From Candidatus Thorarchaeota archaeon (GTDB lineage: Archaea > Asgardarchaeota > Thorarchaeia > Thorarchaeales > Thorarchaeaceae): DNA of 39,256 bases. The stretch spans positions 1 to 39,256 of the forward strand of contig SDOA01000024.1 of assembly GCA_004524595.1 (NCBI GenBank), read 5' to 3'. Shown one piece after another: positions 33,640 to 39,256 of the stretch. A model generated the notes under the pieces. It ran no database searches. It saw only the letters and a program-made list of their open reading frames with translations, and was not told the origin of the DNA. The stretch's first letter is position 1, and the number at the start of each line of letters is the position of its first letter. Made by a program: the position numbers and the translations under genes.

Positions 33640-34827
33640 ATGGTACTTGAATTAACAATTGAAGAAAAAGAGATGCTTGATGGTAAACATGGTAAAGCCA
33701 CACGAAAAGCAATGGAGATTATTACAACCTTAGGTGAAATCTATGGAGCTAGGAGGTTAATCCCAGTTTCTAGCGTACAGATTGCAGGAGTGTCCTACGA
33801 CAACCTTGGTGAGTCAGGCCTTGAATATCTCTCCGAGATGGCAGAAGATGGACAGACAAGAGTTCTGACAACTCTCAATCCAGCTGGAATGGACATGATA
33901 GAATGGAAGAAGCATGGAATCAACTCAGAGTTTGCAGAAAAACAACAGCGTGTCGTTGATGCTTTCGAGAAGATGGGGGTTGTTACAACGTGTACCTGTA
34001 CACCATATCTTATCGGGAACTTACCTCATTTTGGAGAGCATATAGCATGGGCTGAATCATCAGCAGTTTGTTTTGCAAACTCTGTTATTGGTGCATTTAC
34101 AAACAGAGAGGGAGGACCAAGCGCAATCGCTGCGGCGCTCACAGGAAGAACTGCAGAATATGGACTACATTTCGAAGAGAATAGAACAGCCCAAGTCAAG
34201 TACGAAGTCAGAGTTACACTGAAGGATACGAATGATTTTGGCCTCTTGGGGCAAGTTATTGGAACTCGGACAGGGAAGACGATTCCATATATTGCAGGGG
34301 TATCTAGGGCGTCTTCAGAGGAGTTGAAGTCGTTCTGTGCTTCAATTGCAACCTATGGTGGAGTGGCTATCTTCCATATGGAGGGAATAACTCCAAATCG
34401 TACGACCATTCCTGACAAGATTGAGATAATCACAGAAGAAGACCTACAGTCAGCCAGAATGCAACTTGATGATGAAGATGCAGAGATTGACTTCATTAGT
34501 GTTGGATGTCCACATGCAAGTATCAAAGAGATTGCACAAATTGCCAAGATGCTTGATGGAAAGACCGTCACAGAGGGAAAAACTGTATGGATTACCACCG
34601 CCAAACCAACAAAGGATTTGGCAGTCAAGATGGGGTATTATGATACCATTGAGAGAGCTGGGGCATTTCTTGTTGCAGATGCTTGTTGTGCTGTTGCACC
34701 ACTAAAAGGGAGGTTCAAAGGGCTGATGACCGACTCTGCAAAGGCCTGTTTCTATGCACGTGGAAAGAACAAATTCAAGACGGAGATACGAACAGTTGAA
34801 GAGTGTATCAAGGAGGCTTTGACATAA
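33640..34827 (+). CDS. Phosphomevalonate dehydratase large subunit (aconitase X type)
   Basis: Large subunit of the AcnX-type Fe-S enzyme that dehydrates 5-phosphomevalonate to trans-anhydromevalonate phosphate. The 395 residues include KATRKAMEIITTLGEIYGA, VSSVQIAGVSYDNLGESGLE, TLNPAGMD and NREGGPSAIAAALTGRT. Cysteine-containing motifs CTCTPYL, SVGCPHAS and CFYARG probably hold the cluster. ATG 33640 is one base after the UbiD stop, with GGTGA upstream. The small-subunit gene begins on its stop codon (TAATG), consistent with a two-subunit enzyme. Confidence 0.93.
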   Translation: MVLELTIEEKEMLDGKHGKATRKAMEIITTLGEIYGARRLIPVSSVQIAGVSYDNLGESGLEYLSEMAEDGQTRVLTTLNPAGMDMIEWKKHGINSEFAEKQQRVVDAFEKMGVVTTCTCTPYLIGNLPHFGEHIAWAESSAVCFANSVIGAFTNREGGPSAIAAALTGRTAEYGLHFEENRTAQVKYEVRVTLKDTNDFGLLGQVIGTRTGKTIPYIAGVSRASSEELKSFCASIATYGGVAIFHMEGITPNRTTIPDKIEIITEEDLQSARMQLDDEDAEIDFISVGCPHASIKEIAQIAKMLDGKTVTEGKTVWITTAKPTKDLAVKMGYYDTIERAGAFLVADACCAVAPLKGRFKGLMTDSAKACFYARGKNKFKTEIRTVEECIKEALT

Positions 34828-35216
34828 TGCAAGGCAGGAAAATATTCAGAGGAAAAGTGATTGGTGAGGCATTGGTTACCGGAGATAATATCTCGTTCTA
34901 TGGGGGGTGTGACCCTGAAACGGGTGAGATAGTGGAGAAAGGACATCATCTAGAGGGAAAATCAATTACGGGGAAAATCCTTGTCTTCCCTAGTGGAAAA
35001 GGGTCCACCGTAGGCTCTTACGTTCTCTATGCACTGAGTAAAGTTGGAAAAGCACCTCTAGCAATTGTCAACAAGGTAATGGATCCTGTTGTTGCAGTAG
35101 GATGTATAATCTCAGAGATACCAGCAGTGGACCAGATTGAGATTGATAGGATTAAGACAGGACAAAAAATAGAGGTGGACGCCGATAGCGGCGTCGTAAC
35201 TATAATTGAAGATTAA
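34827..35216 (+). CDS. Phosphomevalonate dehydratase small subunit (DUF126)
   Basis: Swivelling-domain subunit that pairs with the AcnX large subunit. The 129 residues show FRGKVIGEALVTGDNISFYGGCDPETGEI, then GKSITGKILVFPSGKGSTVGSYVLYAL and a C-terminal VVTIIED, the DUF126 pattern including the conserved SGKGS loop. The start ATG overlaps the upstream stop by one base, and AGGAGG at 34811-34816 is a strong ribosome binding site. Last gene of the operon; its stop abuts the convergent rps2 stop with no spacer. Confidence 0.94.
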   Translation: MQGRKIFRGKVIGEALVTGDNISFYGGCDPETGEIVEKGHHLEGKSITGKILVFPSGKGSTVGSYVLYALSKVGKAPLAIVNKVMDPVVAVGCIISEIPAVDQIEIDRIKTGQKIEVDADSGVVTIIED

Positions 35217-35852
35217 TCAGAATCTTTGTACTTGTGGCTCGAAGTCATCAGGAGTATATGCAGGTTCACCATCTTCTGGGATATCACCCCGCTCCTTTAG
35301 GACTTGAGTTGTCAGGAGATAGTATACTAAGGCAAGAGACTTGCGGCCTCTATTGTTAGTGGGAATCACAAGGTCTACGTTTGTAGTCACGTTATCTGTA
35401 TCACATAGTGCTACAACAGGAACGCCAATTCTGGCGGCTTCATTTAGAGCCTGTTGGTCAGTACGGGGGTCAGTTAGTATGACCACATCAGGTTCAATGT
35501 ATTTCCTGGGACCTGCAATATTTGGGTTGGTCAAAGTTCCAGGAACGAACCTCTCAGTGAAGGCACTAGCACCAATATAGTGACAAAAGGTTTCAACAGG
35601 ACGCTTTCCATACACACGTCCAGAAACAACTACTATCTTTGATGGATCGAATCTAGCAAGGAACTTGCCAGCCTGTCTGATACGTTCATCAGTCTTACGA
35701 ACATCGAGAACATATAGACCAATAGGACGCTGCCTATACACAAAAGGCTCCATATCTTGGGTCTTGACTTGGGTCCCGATGTGTGCTCCCGCAGCTAAAA
35801 ATCGGTCCATGCTAATGAGTAATTCAAGATCAGATTCGGGAATCTCACTCAT
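35217..35852 (-). CDS. rps2: 30S ribosomal protein uS2
   Basis: Small-subunit ribosomal protein S2/SA family. The 211 residues start [28 protein letters not shown] when read in two parts, and carry [30 protein letters not shown] and [44 protein letters not shown] and [17 protein letters not shown] follow, all typical of archaeal uS2. GGAGGCAAA precedes the ATG. A TATA-like TAAATATG lies about 45 bases upstream, giving it its own promoter. A truncated copy of its 5' end lies 3.4 kb away at the right edge of the window, in the same orientation. In many archaea rps2 neighbours mvk, as here. Confidence 0.97.
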   Translation of the reverse strand: MSEIPESDLELLISMDRFLAAGAHIGTQVKTQDMEPFVYRQRPIGLYVLDVRKTDERIRQAGKFLARFDPSKIVVVSGRVYGKRPVETFCHYIGASAFTERFVPGTLTNPNIAGPRKYIEPDVVILTDPRTDQQALNEAARIGVPVVALCDTDNVTTNVDLVIPTNNRGRKSLALVYYLLTTQVLKERGDIPEDGEPAYTPDDFEPQVQRF

Positions 35853-35865
35853 TCTAATTTGCCTC
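35841..35865. repeat. Left copy of a 25-bp direct repeat at the rps2 start
   Basis: This stretch covers the first four codons of rps2 and 13 bases upstream of the ATG. It matches 39232-39256 in the same orientation at 23 of 25 positions (the first 16 are identical). Because the match runs into non-coding bases, it points to DNA duplication rather than protein constraint alone. Candidate left boundary of the cassette at 35866-39231. Confidence 0.75.
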
Positions 35866-35892
35866 CGGTAATTGTGCTATGATAGACAACAG

Positions 35893-35900
35893 CATATTTA
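35893..35900 (-). promoter_or_regulatory. TATA-like element for rps2
   Basis: On the minus strand TAAATATG lies about 41-48 bases upstream of the rps2 ATG, between rps2 and the HNH gene. It would give a leader of roughly 20 bases with the GGAGG signal. Confidence 0.4.
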
Positions 35901-35984
35901 GTAATCACAGCCTAGAAATTATCACTCTGATTGATATTCACCCCGAACCCTTTGGCAGTGCTTAAAACCATTTCGACAGGGCAA

Positions 35985-37280
35985 TTATGATGCTCCATTT
36001 CTAGCAAGTTCTTTTAGTGCTATTTCTATCTTACTCCACTCACATCGATAGTTCTTCATTAATGAATGAGTTATCCGATGGCAGGGTTTGCATAGAGCAG
36101 CCCAATCTTCAGGATTGAGTGTAAGTAAATCTTTTTTTCGCCAAAGGATTTCTACAGGATGCGGAACTCCATCCTTTTTATGGATGACTGCTCTTGGTTT
36201 ACCGCAGGTTACACACATTTTGCCAAAAATCCTATCGCGAAGTTCTCGGATGGAAGCTTTATCTCTTATTTCTAGTCCATGTTCTTCGCGAAATCTGCAG
36301 AGTGTTGTTATGGATACTTCTAGCTGTTTAGATATATCATCCAAAGTAAGTTCTTCATCATAGTACAATCGCTTGAACTCATCAAGATCAATCTCCAAGG
36401 ATTGGAATCCAACAGGTCTTGCGTCCCATCCCTGCTCTTCTAAAATACGGTCAAAAGGTTTCTTCGAAATACCTAGACGATTACAGACTTCATCTTTTGG
36501 TAGTCTCTTCTCAAAGTACAGAAAACGTATAATCTCAGGGTCGATTTGAATCTCCTGACCATACGGTTTATCATGTTCCTTGAAAATCTGACGTATGGGA
36601 TGGTAAGACACTCCGAAATGTTCTCCAATCTTTCTCAAACTCAATCCTTCTTCATTGTAGAGTCTGAAGACTTCTTCGGGGTCTATCACTTTTTCATAGG
36701 TTTCCTGATACCGTGTCTTCCACCCATGTTCTTCAAAGACCCGGCGGAGGGAAGTTGTTGTCTTACAACCAAAATGAGCTGCGACATCCTTAAGGTCCCA
36801 TTTTTCATCAAAATATAATCTATAGGCTTCTTCTGGGTCTATCTCTATCGCTTGAAACCCAACTGGACGAATCTCAATCCCCTTAGCCTTAAGAATGCGC
36901 TTGATGGGCTTGCCACTCTTAAAGCCATACTTATCTCCTATCTTTTTTAGACTCAATCCATCCTCTAGGTAGAGTCTTCGTACCTCTTCAGAATCAACGT
37001 CCATCTGAGATTCAGCTTTATCAGATATCTTCAGTTTTTCAGAATGCTCAGCATTGTACTTCCGAATAATATGACCTCGGTCTTCTCTAGGTAGTTTTTC
37101 TTCGGACTTGAGTTCGACTGTATCTGAATCTCTCGGTTTTTCATAATGTTCAGAATTGTAACTGCGAATAATCTCATCACGTTCGTCAGTAGTTAAGAGA
37201 TGCTTTTCAGTATCTTTTATCTCTGTCTTTCTCTCCTCAAGACGATATTCCTCATCTGAGAATTCATCGCTCTCTCTCAT
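35985..37280 (-). CDS. Five tandem HTH-like repeats plus HNH nuclease-like domain
   Basis: From ATG 37280 the protein has 431 residues. The first 90 are charged and contain two copies of a short repeat (DERDEIIRSYN, EDRGHIIRKYN). Then five HTH-like units of about 45-52 residues begin near 95, 146, 199, 246 and 297, each like IDPEEVFRLYNEEGLSLRKI followed by GEHFGVSYHPIRQIFKEH. Units 1 and 4 share the tail RPVGFQ. The C-terminal domain has C356xxC359, H374, C397xxC400-H401 and H405, an HNH-type zinc/nuclease pattern. The ATG overlaps the preceding stop (ATGA) behind GGAGG. Probable DNA-binding nuclease, homing- or defence-like; target unknown. Confidence 0.8.
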   Translation of the reverse strand: MRESDEFSDEEYRLEERKTEIKDTEKHLLTTDERDEIIRSYNSEHYEKPRDSDTVELKSEEKLPREDRGHIIRKYNAEHSEKLKISDKAESQMDVDSEEVRRLYLEDGLSLKKIGDKYGFKSGKPIKRILKAKGIEIRPVGFQAIEIDPEEAYRLYFDEKWDLKDVAAHFGCKTTTSLRRVFEEHGWKTRYQETYEKVIDPEEVFRLYNEEGLSLRKIGEHFGVSYHPIRQIFKEHDKPYGQEIQIDPEIIRFLYFEKRLPKDEVCNRLGISKKPFDRILEEQGWDARPVGFQSLEIDLDEFKRLYYDEELTLDDISKQLEVSITTLCRFREEHGLEIRDKASIRELRDRIFGKMCVTCGKPRAVIHKKDGVPHPVEILWRKKDLLTLNPEDWAALCKPCHRITHSLMKNYRCEWSKIEIALKELARNGAS

Positions 37281-37543
37281 GTTATGCAGCCCCTCCAATA
37301 GTATGGTGATTCAGTACGTGAACCAATTATTCTCCGATGTTCAGCTGTTCTATCGGTAGTATCAGAACTTTCAGATTGGATTGAATACCCTGCGTTATAT
37401 TCACGAAGAATTTCATCATGTTCCTCAGGAGCTAGAGTGTGTGACTTATAGTCGTCTGCCTTGATGGATCTCTCTTCAAGACTGATGCGTTTGGACAACC
37501 GCCCTTCACACTCATCAAGAGAGGATTGAATACCTTCATCCAC
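37277..37543 (-). CDS. 88-residue repeat protein, middle gene of the cassette operon
   Basis: Charged, soluble 88-residue protein. Its central part, LEERSIKADDY then HTLAPEEHDEILREYN, closely matches the first repeat of the downstream HNH protein, LEERKTEIKDT then HLLTTDERDEIIRSYN. The two therefore share an ancestral repeat that continues across the gene boundary. The start is GTG 37543 behind a strong GAGGAGG in the end of the upstream gene. The stop overlaps the next start as ATGA. No known family. It may be a split-off N-terminal module of the HNH protein. Confidence 0.7.
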   Translation of the reverse strand: MDEGIQSSLDECEGRLSKRISLEERSIKADDYKSHTLAPEEHDEILREYNAGYSIQSESSDTTDRTAEHRRIIGSRTESPYYWRGCIT

Positions 37544-38516
37544 TACTACCTACCTCCTCAAGATGATCAATTAGGTAGTTACAGTAGTGTGTAGCCTTTG
37601 TGAAATCAGGAACTAATTTCTGTACAAGTCCCATCACATAAGCATCAGCGTGTTCCTTACTTTGACTAAGGCATTTAGAAAATACCTCTCTGAAATCTGG
37701 CGATTCTGTCAGAAAGATGAGATTGTCGAGAACAACGGAATCGGGCTCCCAGCGCTTGATGAATGGAAGGTTCTGACTGCATAGATGTGGATTCAAGATG
37801 AAAAAGGGCGCCATCAAGTCAGCCACTTGTTGGTCTGACGGGGGTCTAATCCGTTCACTTCGTTGAAAATCAATAACCCGAACATTCACAGGCGGACCTG
37901 TGAATCCCTGATGGAGGACAGCCTCACCACAGTTCATAGAACCAATATACAACAATTGTTCATCGTTCAAGTTTGCCTGTCCTCCCAACAAGACTCTCTC
38001 TCGTGCATCCTTGAGCGAGTGAATTATCGTGATTCCCGGGAGCTTCACAGCAGCATCAGCCAGACAGACATAAAACTTCAGGTCTTCAGGATAGAGGGAC
38101 CATGCCTGAGAGAACTCGAGCCGTAATTCAATATCATTGAATCTGTGAGCATAGACAGCCGAAGCAGTCCTAAAACGAAGATCCATGCGGAAGTTGGAAC
38201 CATCATACTCCTCAGTCAGTGTACAGAATGATGAATCATCATATGCTAGATTTGACGGAGTATCAGCTGTTCCATATACCTCGTTGTATAGATTTGTGGT
38301 GGGAACCCAGTACCAGCTGGTGTCTGCGGGTGTAGTACACTCATTCGGATCTAGAGAATCATTAACGTCCCAAGTAGAATCATCGCCATTCTGTTCAACT
38401 GATTCTATCGATGTGTCAGTATTATCAGTATCCAAGAGAGAAGTTGGTATGTTACCAAGTACTAGGACTATAAGAGTTACAATTACGACCATTCGTATGG
38501 CAGTTCTTCGTTTCAA
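37536..38516 (-). CDS. Signal-anchored domain fused to the tail of a HerA/VirB4-like ATPase
   Basis: A 326-residue protein with two dissimilar halves. Residues 1-26 form a basic, hydrophobic signal or anchor (AIRMVVIVTLIVLVLG). Residues 27-150 are acidic, Asp/Ser/Thr-rich and extracytoplasmic in style. From about 151 it reads LADAAVKLPGITIIHSLKDARERVLLGGQ, then ANLNDEQLLYIGSMNCGEAVLHQG and PPVNVRVIDF. This resembles the C-terminal end of DUF87/HerA or VirB4-type ATPases (HRLxDxxxR..LG..xNLxxEQ...I..L..GEAVV). The Walker A and B region is missing, so ATPase activity is not expected. The fusion may be a rearrangement product. The stop overlaps the 88-aa gene by 8 bases. Confidence 0.6.
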   Translation of the reverse strand: MKRRTAIRMVVIVTLIVLVLGNIPTSLLDTDNTDTSIESVEQNGDDSTWDVNDSLDPNECTTPADTSWYWVPTTNLYNEVYGTADTPSNLAYDDSSFCTLTEEYDGSNFRMDLRFRTASAVYAHRFNDIELRLEFSQAWSLYPEDLKFYVCLADAAVKLPGITIIHSLKDARERVLLGGQANLNDEQLLYIGSMNCGEAVLHQGFTGPPVNVRVIDFQRSERIRPPSDQQVADLMAPFFILNPHLCSQNLPFIKRWEPDSVVLDNLIFLTESPDFREVFSKCLSQSKEHADAYVMGLVQKLVPDFTKATHYCNYLIDHLEEVGSSG

Positions 38517-38901
38517 TTTTTCATTTCTCTAGTAGTTTGTTAGACTAGTACAACGAGTGAATACCTGTGATCACCCAAGATACTATTCTACGCGTACCTT
38601 TTGTACTCACATATTTTCACATGATAGTTTGTTGAGAGATTATTGACAGAATTCATTATTGATAGTTTGTTTCTTCATTGAAACGTTACAATAGCCCTCT
38701 AAATAGAGATATCACTGATATTAGAGGTCCAAGTTGCTACATTCACGATAATAAAAGAGAGAATCGTAAAAAGAACGTCATTGTCTGGTTTCTGGATACT
38801 ATAAAAGTACCAAACTGCAAAATCAAGCAGTCTGGAATGTTTTCGAAAGAGTTGCCCATTTGAGTTTATTAAGGGACTTGATAGATAGGGAGATGATAGC
38901 A
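38517..38901. other. Divergent intergenic region of the cassette with repeats and a TATA box
   Basis: 385 A/T-rich bases between the minus-strand cassette operon and the small membrane-protein gene. TAGTTTGTT occurs three times (38533-38541, 38625-38633, 38663-38671). The last two extend to TGATAGTTTGTT and lie 38 bases apart. CTATAAAAG at 38799-38807 is a good plus-strand TATA box. The 61-codon frame at 38678-38863 crosses that box and has no protein-like features, so I do not call it. Confidence 0.5.
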
Positions 38902-39147
38902 ATGGAACAAAAAACAATCGATATGCTGACGATATTTAGTTCTCTGATTATTGTCATATGTGTAGTATTTTACATGTTGACTATCAGTCTACAAGTAATA
39001 GGATATGATAGCACATATAGATACTATAATGACCATATGACAGAATGGGCTATTCTTCAGTTCTTGGCTGCATTCTTAGTTCTTCAAATTGCAGGATATA
39101 TTCTGAAACTAAGAGAGGCATTGGCGGCATCGAGTGATAAGCAGTAG
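38902..39147 (+). CDS. Small two-helix membrane protein
   Basis: From ATG 38902 an 81-residue protein with a polar start (MEQKTIDM) and two membrane helices at about 9-32 (IFSSLIIVICVVFYMLTISL) and 48-67 (FLAAFLVLQIAGYI). A tyrosine-rich loop (YDSTYRYYNDH) lies between, and the tail LKLREALAASSDKQ is charged. AGGGAG 9 bases upstream supports this start over the ATG at 38893 or the TTG at 38860. It is the only plus-strand gene in the cassette. No family recognised. Confidence 0.68.
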   Translation: MEQKTIDMLTIFSSLIIVICVVFYMLTISLQVIGYDSTYRYYNDHMTEWAILQFLAAFLVLQIAGYILKLREALAASSDKQ

Positions 39148-39180
39148 TGAAGTAGTCAGTGAAGTTTGGTGTCTTTTCGG

Positions 39181-39243
39181 TTAGGTCATCCACTTGTCCA
39201 TAGGTGTCAGGAGTTCTAGGTCTCCAACTTCAATCTCACTCAT
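39181..39243 (-). pseudogene. Truncated copy of the rps2 5' end
   Basis: The frame encodes MSEIEVGDLELLTPMDKWMT and then stops. It aligns with the uS2 start: MSEI, DLELL and MD are shared, with two residues between DLELL and MD in both. GAGGTAAAATAGA precedes the ATG, matching the GGAGGCAAATTAGA ahead of rps2. Homology fades after the stop. It is in the same orientation as rps2, 3.4 kb away, with the accessory cassette between. Confidence 0.7.
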
Positions 39244-39256
39244 TCTATTTTACCTC
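39232..39256. repeat. Right copy of the 25-bp direct repeat
   Basis: Matches 35841-35865 at 23 of 25 positions in the same orientation and runs to the last base of the window, so the repeat may extend further. Candidate right boundary of the cassette. Confidence 0.75.

Noticed and set aside
37277..37298. Possible frameshift joining the 88-aa and HNH genes, suggested by their shared repeat
   Set aside because: The junction has an ATGA overlap and a GGAGG site, so two coupled genes explain it better than a broken one.
38678..38863. A 61-codon plus-strand frame in the divergent cassette region
   Set aside because: It spans a strong TATA box, lacks a ribosome binding site and has no domain or membrane pattern; probably chance.
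1..39256. CRISPR arrays, rRNA, IS elements and further tRNAs
   Set aside because: No regularly spaced repeats, rRNA segments, transposase frames or other T-arm-containing cloverleaves were seen besides tRNA-Pro.

Overview
This window looks like a chromosomal segment of an archaeon with many eukaryote-like information-processing genes. The content fits an Asgard archaeon. It has a PolD large subunit, XPD, RadB, three-OB-fold RPA, Elf1, Nop10, aIF2-alpha, Sec61-beta and AglB/STT3, plus a three-helix membrane protein resembling the eukaryotic OST subunit OSTC and a probable PAC3-like chaperone. CDP-archaeol synthase and the archaeal mevalonate route (anhydromevalonate-phosphate branch) confirm an archaeon. 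Finer placement (for example Thorarchaeia) is a guess. No rRNA, CRISPR array, IS element or origin was seen.

Layout. 1-1957 (+): end of an unknown gene, Sec61-beta, then the classic archaeal operon eL42 - eS27 - aIF2-alpha - Nop10. 2016-4742 (-): AglB. 4915-8175: glycine-cleavage T and H genes (-), divergent from dihydropteroate synthase and MptE (+), a one-carbon/pterin neighbourhood. 8208-8630 (-): the OSTC-like protein. 8806-22134: DNA and lipid genes (topoisomerase I, PAC3-like, XPD, RNase H-like protein, RadB, CarS, CBS protein, PolD large subunit, RPA). 22185-24255: cysteine desulfurase with a small winged-helix gene, Elf1 and a 37-aa membrane peptide. 24276-30421: coiled-coil protein, Lhr helicase, EngB GTPase, secreted IFT52/GldG-like protein, SWIM protein and COG1407-type phosphoesterase. 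30432-30508: tRNA-Pro(CGG). 30539-31272 (-): a membrane-protein gene whose 5' end appears frame-broken. 31379-35216 (+): mevalonate kinase, UbiD-type decarboxylase, and large and small phosphomevalonate dehydratase subunits, in one tightly packed operon. 35217-35852 (-): ribosomal protein uS2.

The most unusual part is 35853-39256. The first 25 bases around the uS2 start (including bases upstream of the ATG) recur in direct orientation at the right edge with 23/25 identity. There they begin a 20-codon truncated uS2 copy. Between the two copies sits an accessory cassette: a three-gene minus-strand operon coupled by overlapping stops and starts, and a small membrane-protein gene on the other strand. 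The operon encodes (a) a signal-anchored extracytoplasmic domain fused to what looks like the tail of a HerA/VirB4-type ATPase, (b) an 88-aa repeat protein and (c) a protein with five tandem HTH-like repeats and a C-terminal HNH nuclease-like domain. I interpret this as a mobile or homing-type insertion at the 5' end of rps2, which is inference.

Most other genes are core housekeeping and are packed with short gaps, ATGA-type overlaps or convergent overlaps. Several convergent junctions carry inverted repeats that could act as terminators.
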